Shown here: positions 38,957 to 50,077 of the stretch, in pieces
Numbering within the stretch: position 1 is the stretch's first letter
How the letters are laid out: the number at the start of each line of letters is the position of its first letter
Assembly: GCA_025677815.1 (NCBI GenBank)
Contig: JAIXMP010000031.1
Span: 477,511-541,510 of the forward strand
Direction: 5' to 3'
Origin: Phascolomyces articulosus
Lineage: Eukaryota; Mucoromycota; Mucoromycetes; Mucorales; Lichtheimiaceae
Length of the DNA stretch: 64,000 nucleotides
Notes under the pieces: model-generated
What the model was told of the DNA's origin: nothing
Databases searched by the model: none
What the model saw: the letters and a program-made list of their open reading frames with translations, nothing else
Position numbers and translations under genes: made by a program

Positions 38957-41253
38957 TTACAAAGCACGCGGTACAAATCGAACTTTATATTCGACAGGTG
39001 TGACAACAATACCACCGGCTTTGACATCCTCAATGTTGGGATATTCGGGATTGCCTTGAGCATCAATAGTTGGTTCAATAGTACATTTGGCAAAAATAGA
39101 TATAAAGACATTAAAAAGTTCAACTTCGGCCTATTCCGTAAATACAATAATCACCATCACGGTTATTCATCCAAGTTTTAAATTAGCATATATACCTACA
39201 TATATATACCATCCAATTTTGTCTAGAACATAGAAAAAATAGCCTTATAATTACCAAATATGCACCAGGGCAAAGACGTCTGTAAAAGGATGACTTTTAA
39301 ATATCCCCATAATATGAAAAACGTAATCAGGAAAGTATTACATAATTATAATATTAAAGGATTCCTTACCTTCCCCAGCCAAAGTTGAAATAATCCCGGT
39401 TTTCTAAAGGACCATTAGCAGCAGCGTACATGCTCTTGGTATTTGATATGAATTGTTCAGGGTCAAATTTGTCAGGATCAGGGAATACAGCTGGATTTCT
39501 GTGCATTGAATACATGGAAGAAATAATGGTCGAGTCATTTGGAATATAATATCCACGATATTCAACTGTTATAGGTTTTCAACAGTAGTATAATGATATA
39601 AAAATGCAACTTAGTGAATCATCGTCCTGTTCGCAAATAAAATAATGAACATATAAAAACCATCTATTAACTTCCTTACATGCTTCTGTCGAAACGTGGG
39701 GTATACCAAAATTGGTGGTAGTACGATAACGCATGCATTCTTTTTGAACTGAAACCGTGTAAGGGAATTGATCTCTATCTTGATGACATGGCATACGACC
39801 TTCCTTGGCAACAAATGCGTCAATTTCTTGCTGGATCTTCTTTTGGATTTCAGGATATCGCACCAAAATAGCAAATGCCCAAGTCAGCGATACAGCTGTG
39901 GTATCACTGCCACCAACAATCATATCTGATAAAATAATGGTAACATCTAATTCATCCAGTTCGTATCTTTCCTTCATCTCGTCAATGGTCTTGACGAGAC
40001 AATCTGTTTTACTCTTTCTGGCTCGTTCGATCAAGATGGTCAAGGGCTTATCACGAAATTCTCTGACAAATGCACGCAATTTGCGACGTCTTCCAGAGAT
40101 CACATCAATCCATCTCAGTTTTGGGAAAAAGGCCCCTGTATCACCCATAATACCAGAATAAATCAAAGTACGTTCGGCAAGATCCACAAGAATACGGAAC
40201 ATTGGATCATCGATGGATGGGAAACGTTCACCAAATGCAGTCAATGTAATGATATTCTTGTAGCTAATTGAAGTGTTTTTAATGGATTAATACTGCCTTG
40301 GGTTTTGGTGACTCTGATCAATGTATCTGCAGCCATTCGGGTTTCCTCGATAATCACATCATCGAATTCATTTACAACCTTGGGTGCAAGGATATCGAGT
40401 GCTGGTTTATATTATAGAGTATATATTATGAATCAATTTTTTACAGTATATCTAGTAATGAACTTCTTTTTGACGAAACATACTAATCATACTTACTGAG
40501 AGAACGTGAATCTTTCCATTTTTTACCAGCCTTTGCGATAACAACACCTCTATTTTTTATATATTAACCATTAGTATGTTATTGTTGCCAACGATAATAA
40601 TAAATAATGCTTTTTTCTCATTATCTCCCTATTGATATACCTTCCACCAGCGCCGTAAATATTATGAGTATACGTATGTGCCGCACGAGATGAAGTAAAA
40701 TGCACCCCGCTGAACAAATATTTCATGCGCTACCTCTGGGTCATTAATCATAATAATTTGGCGTGCCCCGAAGTAAACTTTAAAGAAGGGTGCATCTAAT
40801 AAATAATATCAGATGTAACATTATTGTTCTTTCTCGTATTTATTTTCTATCACTACTTACCAATCGTTTTGTGCCATTTTTGAAGTTGTAAAACAGGACG
40901 TTTTCCCAGTGTGAGTAAATGGCCTAATATTTATGATGAATTATTTATGTATATCGATCCTTATCATCACCATGATGCATAATAACATTGTCTTTTTCTT
41001 TGTCCATCATCACAATGAATATGCTATACGTTATTAATAAATAGTACGTTTATTTACCAAATAAAAACTGACGACCTGGAGCAACAGGAACAGGTTTCAA
41101 TCCTATAGGTACTTCATCCTCTTGGCTCGTTGCTGTTGCCTTTTTATATGCATAAAGAACTACAAAAACAGCTGTCGTGATACGTGCAATTGTTGGTAAC
41201 TTTTCACGGTCGATCTTTGGTAAGTAGGAAACGATTTGGTCAGTTTGATCCAT
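38957..41253 (-). CDS. Cytochrome P450, reading frame broken twice
   Basis: Exons: 41253-41058, 40923-40861, 40795-40641, 40549-40497, 40401-39680, 39565-39370, 39279-39255 and 39130-38957. It is a membrane-anchored haem monooxygenase: N-terminal hydrophobic anchor (IARITTAVFVVLYAYKK), I-helix MIVGGSDTTAVSLTW, the KECMRYR region, PERF-type DPDKFDPEQF, and the haem-Cys motif FGWGRRLCPGAYL. Frame breaks: in exon 3 the frame leaves after EIFVQRGA and the expected FTSSRAAHTYTH lies one base on (A4 run on the + strand at 40697-40700); in exon 5, after LKTLQLAT (about 40251-40262), the continuing ITLTAFGERF is again displaced. Each can be explained by a one-base indel. It is either a young pseudogene or consensus errors. 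It lies between the duplicated ligase/hydrolase pairs. Substrate unknown. Confidence 0.85.
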
Positions 41254-42570
41254 TTCCCTTCCTTTTCAAAAAGAAAAAATCACAAGTTAAAAAAAGAAGG
41301 AAGAGAAACAGAGAAGGGAATTGAGCATTTCATCTTTCGAAGTATCATCGGCTCATCATCTGTAACGTTATTTATTTACCATGTAAGGTTAAAGCTCAGA
41401 GATTTTATCCTGTGTAATGCTCTAAGACACTGGGCGAAAAGGATACTATCACGCTTTAAAAAAACAGCTTGATAGCAGCGTGATCGGTACCTATCACGGC
41501 TTTGCTGTTGGGGGAGAGTGCAAGGTTAAAAGCAGAGAAGTTTTTAAATTTTAAGCTTGGTAGAATGAGCTATCACTGTCTGATGCGATGGGAGATCACA
41601 GCCATAAAAACAGTGTATTTAGCAACTATCATGCTGTTTTGAGGGTTTATCACGGTATTGTTAAAATGGGAGAACACAGTGCATTCTATATGTTTGTTTT
41701 TGTTATTGCATTGCATAATATAGACAGTCTATTTTACAGAGGTCTACTTTTTTTTACAGAGGTCTGCATATGCATCGTTTTATCTTGTTGAAGGGTTCTC
41801 TCAATTTAAAACAGCAAAACGGATGATAGGGCTGATTAAATTTTTGGACGTGTATATAGTTTATATTTTATGGTAAAAATACCGATTTTATTATTGTTAT
41901 CATTATTAAATCTTTGAAGCAAAAGAGGAAACAGAAAGAGGTATTATTATTATTATTATTAAAAGGGGTGATTTCTATTTTATATGAGAAACTCGGAATA
42001 GGTGATTCAGAAAGAAAAGGAGGAATGGCATAGGACGCGACATCCTAATGGCAAAAATAAAAGGTTAAAACAAAGATGTAACAGGACCGATTTTATTAAT
42101 TATTAATAAAAAGAAAATTATTATTATCAAGAAACAATCAAAAAGTTTCAAAAAAAATATCTTACCTCGTGTTTGCAACTAAGAGGAGAAGGTGCCATTC
42201 TATCAAAGAAAAATTAACGTCAGTAAGGTAGTCATAGTGATACGTTCAATGATAATGACTATACCAGTATACACATAAGAACTCACCATTGAATAGACCT
42301 TCGCGTCAATCTTCGTGTCAATCTATGAAAGAAAAAGAAAAAAAAAACCGAAAGAATAGGAATAAGAGTATGATATGTCAAACTCCCTTCCGAACACATG
42401 CGCATATATATATATATATATATATTTGATCTTGGTACCATATAGTCCAAAAAGAACCTCGTGGATTACGTGTCGAAATCTACACATACTATCAAAGTGT
42501 TAGCTAATTGTTTTAAAACGTCTGTTTTCTTCCATTCAATCTATTTCATCCTCCTCCCATAAAAGTAGTA
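41254..42570. other. Upstream region of the P450 and adjoining intergenic DNA
   Basis: Contains the imperfect repeat array at 41388-41690, a 14-bp direct repeat TTTTACAGAGGTCT at about 41733 and 41753, and ATT and TA runs. Short minus-strand exon-like pieces near 42163-42330 are not convincing enough to call. Confidence 0.45.
41388..41690. repeat. Imperfect TATCACGG / GGGAGA motif array upstream of the P450
   Basis: Motifs of the form TATCAYGG or TATCACGC occur near 41448, 41492, 41571, 41627 and 41649. Three are followed at 15-25 bp by GGGAGA. AAGGTTAAA-GCAGAGA-type sequence also occurs twice (about 41395 and 41522). An inverted pair, ATCACGCT and AGCGTGAT, is centred near 41466. It lies 130-440 bp upstream of the P450 start, so it could be a binding-site cluster or a decayed tandem repeat. 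Confidence 0.5.
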
Positions 42571-43355
42571 CTATACGCCATTGAGCTACGTGTTCGTGTG
42601 TTAGAGATAGATAGAAAAAGTAAAAGGCAAAACATTATAGAGGAAAAGGAATGCATTCGTGACGTAACATTCAGATTTGCTTGTTGGGGAATAATAAAGA
42701 AGGGAGAAAATAGACGTGTAGCTCACCTTATTATGCCGATGAGTTATTTTTTAATAGGCGAAATAGGCTTACCTCCGTTTCCAATAAGATATTTGTTAAT
42801 TCTTTTTAAATTGATGAATGACTATATAGAAAATAATAAAGAAGTGAGTAAACGACATGTACCGTAAAAAAGATATAATGTTAAAATATTAGTAGAATAC
42901 ACCATTCTCTTAAGTGCATGGGAAGTGGACATCCATCAATTTGAGGTCTATCACACCACTGAGCAACAAATTGAACAGGTAGAAGAGCAGGTAACCGCTC
43001 TTCTTAGTGAGCGGCATGATTTGTAAGTATTTGTTGCATATTTTTTTTGTTGATTACAAAGGATTTTGCGGGCGCTTGCACCTGTCGAAGCTCGGTTGAA
43101 TTATGCTCCAGTTTTGGAGGATATATTGTTCTTGATAAGAAAACATGTGCGTTTCACCCGGTTGCTGAACAGGTAGATTTTATTGCGTTTTCTTATTACT
43201 TCTTCTTGCGATACACGTATGTGTTTGTGTGAGCTGTTATTTTGGTACTGATAAAATGTATAAAAAGAACGTTTGTAGGTATACCGGTGGAAGAGACAGC
43301 AGGATCTGTCAATAATGGCGGATCGCCATTAGGCAAACGTAGACATGATCAATTT

Positions 43356-43393
<38 letters not shown>

Positions 43394-43400
43394 TATATAA
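42571..43400 (+). CDS. Possible spliced gene of unknown function, 5' end undefined
   Basis: Four exon-like blocks join in frame: about 42571-42847, 42893-43022, 43062-43172 and 43268-43400 (stop TAA at 43398-43400). The middle blocks have strong protein character: WEVDIHQFEVYHTTEQQ, IEQVEEQVTALLSERHDL and, across a GTAAGT intron, ILRALAPVEARLNYAPVLED. They look helical and coiled-coil-like. The last block (GIPVEETAGSVNNGGSP) runs into a T36 tract that would encode a run of Phe just before the stop, which is odd and suggests insertion of the tract. The first intron would be only 45 nt and no upstream ATG is evident, so the 5' part is doubtful. I recognise no family. It could be a remnant of a larger gene. 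Confidence 0.4.
43357..43392. repeat. T36 homopolymer
   Basis: Thirty-six consecutive T residues, the longest homopolymer in the window. On the minus strand it reads as a poly(A) tract, so a retroposed insertion is one possible origin. Confidence 0.85.
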
Positions 43401-44169
43401 GAATAAAATATTTATGTCAAATATTTTGAATACAAATAAAGGTTGGTTTCATCGGATATCTTTGCAAAAAGTAATGGCATAAAAATGAATGTTATATTTT
43501 TTATGAATGAAGATTAAGAAATGGAGAACAGGAGTTTTTTTTTTTTTTTGAGGGAATGATAATTCAGTGAAAGCTTGTTACACCACAAAACAGCTCGTAC
43601 CAGGAATATTCAAATTTCCCCTGATTTTGACCACAGCTGTCATGCAGCTGTTACGAACCTGTTCATCCAAAGGTCCTTTTTTTTGCAGTGTAAAACATCT
43701 GTATTCGAAAATTAGAACATGGCATTGGAAAGATAATTTCGTTCTTTTCTACAGATAAAATGTCTGTATATCAAAAATTCATTTTTAAAAAACTTTCATT
43801 AGAACTATAAAAAAGGCTTAAGTAGTAATAATGTTTCTAGAATTATCTATCAAAAAAAGTTCTTATTCTTTTCCATGATGTTTATTGATCCGTGTTCCAG
43901 GTAAATTGCATAATATAAAAAAAGAAACATCTATCAATAAAGAAGAAGTACTTACTCTTTTCCATGGTGTTTATTAATCTATGTTCAGGGTTATCCAGAT
44001 AAATTGTATCTGACACTTAATAATCATCTAATTAAACGGTCAACATAACATCTCAACAATAATATTTTATTTATATATCATTCAATCCATTACCAATTCA
44101 TCTATATTTTCTATATAATACACCGATTATTATCAATTATTTATTTATTCTCATATACTCTTCGCCAGA

Positions 44170-44375
44170 TCTACCATCATATGTCACCACTGCCATCAAG
44201 TTGGACATCAACGTATCACTCATCGAGATTGCTTACCCAATCCAAGACGCCTCTCCACCCGCCTTCATGATGGAATGGAGTTAGATACTTCCCGTTTTGC
44301 TCCGACTGTGGTAACTTTGGTCATAGTCGTCGCTCCCATTCTGATTGTCCAATGAATCCTACCAATACCAGTCAG
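44170..44375 (+). pseudogene. Broken double CCHC zinc-knuckle remnant
   Basis: One frame from 44182 encodes CHHCHQVGHQRITHRDCLPN. About 115 bp further, in a different frame (from 44298), the sequence encodes CSDCGNFGHSRRSHSDCPMN. Both have the spacing C-x2-C-x4-H-x7-C and end in a CPxNP-like turn, the form of zinc knuckle found in many transposon-encoded proteins. The change of frame between them and the lack of a surrounding long frame mark this as a decayed element fragment. Confidence 0.65.
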
Positions 44376-44695
44376 AATAACAAATTTACATTAACTTTAT
44401 GTATACAAATAATTATTCTCTTTATACCATAAATCATAATTATGCACATGTACTATTTTATTACAGTAATAAATAATGGTAATTTGAAATTGACCAAATT
44501 AGTTCTTAGGTAAATAACGCTTATCTATTGTTCATACATTATAATAAGTTATAAAACTCATTGTATGGAATCATTTTTATATAAAAACTACCCAAGATCT
44601 GTCATGGACAAATTTTAAAATTTAGATCTAAATCATTTAATTTGTATAAATCATCTAATTCATCCTATAGTTCCAGAAAGTGTTATTAAGCTTTG

Positions 44696-44775
44696 AAGGC
44701 GCCCGCTATGGGGGTATGGGGGCAACCCCCCTTGCGACGATGTCCGCTGAATGACTGGAAGCGAGAAAGGGCGTG
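44696..44775. other. GC-rich hairpin segment, likely element terminus
   Basis: In otherwise AT-rich DNA this segment contains GGCGCCCGC, a GGGGG-CAA-CCCCC hairpin at 44718-44730 and TGCGACGATGTCCGCTG. It directly abuts the second copy of the 80-bp dispersed repeat, so the two may form one transposon end. Confidence 0.55.
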
Positions 44776-44851
44776 TTTTCTTAAAATCGATGTAAGAAAT
44801 TAATTTTTATCAATCTTTTTTGAATGGCATAATTCGTGTGACTTTATAATG
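44774..44851. repeat. Dispersed 80-bp repeat, second copy
   Basis: Matches 38469-38545 in direct orientation (TTTTCTTAAAATCGATGT at the left, TCGTGTGAC-TTATAATGA at the right). Confidence 0.7.
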
Positions 44852-45658
44852 AAATAGAAACTAATAAACCGAAGGTGTAAAATAAACACAGGAGATAACA
44901 AAGATGTAAGAGACTGCATCTCTATGCCTACCCATATTTTGCCAATGAGGTTCTTTTTTAAATTTTCGCATGATGGAGGGATAGACGGTATATACACAGA
45001 AAGATGGTCAACTTTACTCCTAACTATACCTAAAATTGATGCTTTTAATCCATCAAAGTAAAATAAGGAAGCATATAAAATGAAATTATTCGTGAGTGAT
45101 AAATCAAAATCCTTCTTTGTTTTGCTATACATAGGGTGCAAACCTGCATATGCGGCACTGACACTTGGAATTAAGTACACGGGAAGCGAATGAATGAGAT
45201 AGGGGATAGTTGACGTGCATAAGAAAAAGGAGCTTCATAAATAATAAAGCATATTTTATTGATACTGCCTCTTTATACCACATCAAAAAAAAGGGAGGTC
45301 TTTCACTTCTTCCCCGTTAGATAAGCTATTTTTTTATGGTGGGTTATTTCCCCTTTAACAATCAATGTGATAAACCTAAATCAAATAAACCACTATCAAG
45401 CACAATGCGCAATTGTTTATCAAGAACGTATTCAGTTTAAATGTGAATAACAAATAAAATAGTTACTAACACAACAGTTTCCCATTGTAAGTAGCTTTGC
45501 ATTACTTCTTCTTGCATGGTGCATCTGACACGACAATACAAAAAATGAGTGCATTTCCTTGCAGCATCGCAAATATAGTATCCCCTGTCTCAAAAATAGC
45601 CAACAAAAATAAAAAGCAAAAAATGTTAATTCTATTATTTCTTTTTCCTTCATAAAAA

Positions 45659-47266
45659 ATGACTTTCGATGAAGAAGCTTTTATTGGAACCAGTGCCGAG
45701 AATATTATACGTCCATCCAACAAACGTAGCAAAAAACAACTACTCACGCAGCTAAATATACCTCTTCATGGTGTCGATGCTGTTATTCCACCTTTTAGAT
45801 TTACAGTTTTATGGCACTTTTCTCCTCCACCTAATAATATTCTCATCAATGATGTACTTGATAAGCTGAAAAGTTCTTTAGCACAGGCTTTGGAACTATA
45901 TCCACCATTGGCAGGAACTGTGCACTTAGACAGTAATGATAATTACTATATTGATCTTAATGATTCCGATGGCCCTGGGACTCCTTTTTATTTTGAGAAC
46001 AAGAACATTCCGTATGTAAACCATAACAGTAACGAAGGCTTATCAGCAAGAGTTGAAAATAAAAGTGGTCCTTTGACATCTGAAACAAGCGTACTTGTAA
46101 TTAAAGTAACACTGGTATATATTATATTGGGTATTCTCTCAAGCCATTCACTGTAGTTATTATGCTATTTATGTAGTAGATATTATTATTAACCATATAA
46201 CTCCATTATATTATTCTTAAATTTTGTCTATTTTCTAAACAGTTTTCATGCAGAACTATTGTTATTGCCGCATCTGTGCATCATCAAGTCTGTGATCTTC
46301 GAAGCCTACTTGATTTTATTGGAGTTTGGGCGTCACTTGCTCGAAATGAAGTAATAGATTACAGCAAGATCCCAAGTGATTGGACTCGCAATCCTTCTCG
46401 GTTTTTTCCTTCTCATAATAAAAAACCTTCCGTTCCTTCTGGATGGGTAGTACATTCAGCGCCTGCTCCCATGGAAAAGGTCCTGGAATATGCAGTTGTC
46501 CCAGTTAAAGAAACAGTTTGGAGTATTACCAAGAATTCTCTCAACCAGTTAAAAGCGGACTTTCTCTTATCGTCCTCACTATCATCCAAAAAACAATAAC
46601 AACAATCAAAGTTCTTTTTCTTCACCTTCTCCTTTGTGGATATCCAAAGCGGATGCAGTATCAGCCCTTGTTTTTGGATCACTTACACGTGCACGTGAAA
46701 ATACTCCTAACATAGAGCGACCTTGGGGACGATCTAGTCCAGAATCGATAGTCAGGAATGTCAGCATAGTATGTAATTATCGCACGCGTGCCCCTCTAGG
46801 TACCATGCAAAGTAGTGATTATTTTGGGAATTGCATAAGAATAACAAAATCCGCTGTTCTACTTGACGACTTACTGTCCCCTACTATGGATGCTTCCAGC
46901 CAAACTGCTTTTACCATTCGAAAATCATTGAATGAAGAACTTACACCACAAAAAATTGCAAATTACCTTGATTTCTTTGAACCTTCCAAACTCATCAAAC
47001 CACGTGGACGTCTTCAGTTGATGTGGGATCTCATTATTAGCAATTGGTGTCAATTTGATTTGAAAGATCCTGCAATTGATTTTGGGTGGGGAAAGCCTTT
47101 TAAAGCTGTTCCATATGGAGGCGAAAATGTGACACCTGGTAATTGCCTAATTACCAATGGGGAGGATTCAGGAGATATTGTGATTTGGTTAGCAGTAGAA
47201 CTCTCATGTTTTAAAAAATTAATAGATGATCCACTGTTAAACAAGTATGCAACTCTTATAACATAA
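45659..47266 (+). CDS. HxxxD (BAHD/TRI101-type) acyltransferase, one frame break
   Basis: Exon 1 is 45659-46114; the rest is 46243-47266 after a phase-0 intron. The family transfers acyl groups from acyl-CoA to hydroxyls or amines. Seen: the N-terminal PLHGVDAVIPPFRFTVLW, LYPPLAGTVHLD, the catalytic HHQVCD (HxxxD) soon after the intron, ISKADAVSALVFGSLTRAR, and the structural DFGWGKPFKAVPYG near the C-terminus. Reading stops at TAA (46597-46599) in a Ser/Lys/Asn linker. Removing one A of the A6 run at 46588-46593 would continue the frame straight into NNNNQSSFSSPSPLWISKAD and on to the end. With conserved sequence on both sides, this is either a one-base disabling indel or a homopolymer error. 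It sits 0.64 kb upstream of ligase copy B on the same strand. Confidence 0.83.
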
Positions 47267-47905
47267 GCAACTGCTCCTATATGTGCATATTACTTGATAA
47301 AAATTAAAAGATTAAGTAGTGGTAGTGTCATATACTTTTCAATGAATGAAATATATAGTGCCTTGTTTTTATTGATTTTACATCTTCTTCATATATACTG
47401 CTTTATGGTGCAAATTGTCAGTTTCAGCCATTTTATAATTTGATACATATATAAATTCTTGATAGTATAGATAATGATTACAAAGAAGAGATTTTTTTTT
47501 TAAAAAAAGGATCCAAGTAGAGAGAGCCCATTCGATGCAGCACCACGTTTCTACGCAGTGGATCTTCATTGCTGGTGAGGTTAAAATCATGCAAAACATC
47601 CTGTGACCGTTAACCTTATAAATAAAAGCATTTTCGCTTTAGTATAATATATATATATAACTTTCTGTGATTTGATTACATGTTTATAATAAACCTTTAT
47701 ATGAGGAACTCAATTGAGCATCAGGAGCAAATGATAGGTGTCGTTAGCTCCGATTTCAGTACTGACGGTCTGCTTGTTTATTTGGATAAAAATATATTGA
47801 ATTGAGAAATAAAAGCATCCAGATGCTACTGTACAAACTTCTGGTTATCCTTTTCTCTTTATTTTATTATAATAAATATTTTTCTACATTACTACACCTA
47901 GCACA
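47267..47905. other. Intergenic between acyltransferase and ligase B
   Basis: The duplicated block begins within this interval (about 47430 onward). The 340 bp immediately before the ligase B start match the sequence upstream of ligase A closely, so both ligases probably keep the same promoter. Confidence 0.6.
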
Positions 47906-50077
47906 ATGGTTCAAAAGATCCCAAAATCTTACACTGACTATACTTCTATTATTCAAGCATTTCAAGTAATTGCAGCAGAAAACAAAGATCGACCATTTAT
48001 CCACTATCAACAGTCAAATTTATGCGAGTATAAAACATTAACATATAACGAGTTTGACAAGATAACAACATACCTTGCAAATGAATGGGCTCCAGTGCTA
48101 CTACCGGTGGTAAATGCTAACAAGCAATGTGTTGCTTCCTTTGGACATGAATCTTCTATTCAATCGCTGCTTATGGTCTTTACTATGTGGAAACTTGGTC
48201 TCATATATTTTCCCGTATCTGTCTGGTGCGGTGAAATGGTTATTACCCACCTTCTTAAACAAAGTGATCCTGGTTACATCATTGCCTCAGAATCATATTT
48301 CAAGACAAATCTGCAATCCGCCCCTACTCTTTCAGTGGATAGTAAAAGCATCCCAATTTCATTATGGCCAGAGTATGATATCGATCATCTTGTTACGGTG
48401 GCAACGGGTTCAAAAAATGATACTATTACAGGGGTCGTTCCTCAAGACCTCAACAGTATTGCGATTATCTTTGTTACAGGTGGTAGTTCAACTGGTATTC
48501 CAAAAGCAATTCGCTACAGTAATCGAGCTTTCTTGTACACTTTAATTGATATAACATTGAGACATGAAGACCAGCTCAATGGTGGTCCCTTACTTATGAA
48601 ACCAGAAGACATTTGGCTAGTAGCAACACCTGTGGAGCGTATAAGCACATTCTGTATGTAATTCATCCTTTTTATCTTGAAACATTTCTCTATATATCAT
48701 ATTATATATTTTGTAACATGGCTCAACGAAAATAATTCATAGATATTTTCCTGTGGAGTATGCTACTTGGCTCAAGTACAGTCCTATTTCATCACGATCC
48801 CCCTCTCGCAATGCAAAATGTTTTTGAGGCTGGAAAAATGTATAAACCATCCTGGATATCATTGCCTGCAAATTTATTGGAAAAAGTTTCAGAATATCTA
48901 CAAGACTGTTCTTCTGATGATATAAGTAATATTATTCAAGGTGTAAAAATGTGTATGACGGCTGGTGCATCAGTACGTCAATCTACGGCTAAGTTTCTAA
49001 TGACAAGAGGATTGAAACTTTCGATGGCATATGTTGCCTCTGGTAAGATCTACTTCTTCATTTTTCTGAAGATCTATCTGATGCTATCCAACTCGTTAAT
49101 GATAGTATATGGAGACTAATGCATAAGCATACCTGCCCTAAAACAGAATTTGGATGTTTGTGTACACCTTTTGAAAATAATTCTGGGAATGATAGCCGCT
49201 ATCGATTTTATGATATTCCATTACCATACCTGTTCTTTGAACCATTTGATCAAGATATCTATCATCTTGTAGTTCGAAGCAACTACCATGGCCTTGCGAC
49301 GGGAATCGGAAATCGTCCAAATGGAGACTATGAGACAGGAGATTTATTTACAAATATCAACGAGAACACCAGTAAGGTCGAAGAATATGGGACCTGGACT
49401 CTTATTGGACGTGTCTCTGACACATTTACACTGTAAATATATTATTAAAAATGAAATAATGTTTCTATATATTCAATGTTTGTATATTATATGTGAGTAT
49501 TATAGATTCATATTTTTATTACATTAGACAAAATGGCAAGAGAGTATATCCTACACTTATGGAACTGAATATCAGTAATGAGGATATAATTCAGAACTGT
49601 ATCATTGTTGGCGAAAACAAAAAATGTGCTGCTGTACTGATTGGCCTTGCCCAAAACAAAGCAGTAAAATACTCTCCTACAGAGATGATATCAAAAGGTA
49701 CTACTTTGATATATATAGTAAATATATTAATACTCGTCATTTTCTTCTTACGCATACGACAACAGTAGTACACGAAAACATAATACTAATTTATTTGTCT
49801 TTTTTTTTCCTATTCAGTATATGAAGCAGTACGGCGCGCAAATAAACAAGTACCAATTCACAGTGCTATCAATGTACCAAGCATGGTGTATATACTTCCT
49901 CTCGACAAGAAATTACCAATAACAGATAAAGGAGCAGTTTTCCGTAAAGGAGTGAATTCTGATTTTGCGCAGGAGATCAACCAATTGTATGACACATTGA
50001 ACAAAGAAGTTGCACCAACTTTTTCAGATTCCTCAATCAAAAAAATGTTGAAGCAAATGTTTTCAGTATTTAACTGA
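47906..50077 (+). CDS. Stand-alone NRPS-like adenylation (AMP-dependent ligase) enzyme, copy B
   Basis: Five exons: 47906-48653, 48743-49042, 49147-49432, 49528-49697 and 49818-50077, giving 587 residues. It is the paralogue of the gene at 32627. By eye, about 23 of the first 250 residues differ, and one codon is lost in exon 2. Core motifs are unchanged: TGGSSTGIPK, the A5-like ASEFGCL across intron 2, GDYETGDLFT and LPITDKGAVFRK. Several substitutions fall in the region before the A3 loop (for example A112V, H118Q, K128E), where acyl-pocket differences could arise. The frame is fully open, so both copies look functional. The acceptor at AACAG|AATTTGG is the one that keeps the A5 motif. It shares upstream sequence with copy A. 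Substrate unknown. Confidence 0.85.

Larger units (their letters stand above)
43401..45658. other. Intergenic with transposon debris
   Basis: Upstream region of the acyltransferase. It contains the zinc-knuckle remnant at 44170-44375, a GC-rich hairpin segment at 44696-44775 and the second copy of the 80-bp repeat. A 126-codon minus-strand frame (45180-44800) is open but unrecognised. A direct repeat TTCTTTTCCATG-TGTTTATT occurs near 43866 and 43957. Confidence 0.5.

Noticed and set aside
42163..42330. Minus-strand exon-like pieces (MAPSPLSCKHE before a GTAAGA donor; IDTKIDAKVYSM before GTGAGT)
   Set aside because: Joining them gives early stops or low-complexity tails, and no family is recognised.
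42541..42600. tRNA-like A-box (TAGCTCAATGG on the minus strand)
   Set aside because: No matching B-box, anticodon arm or acceptor stem could be drawn; probably chance.
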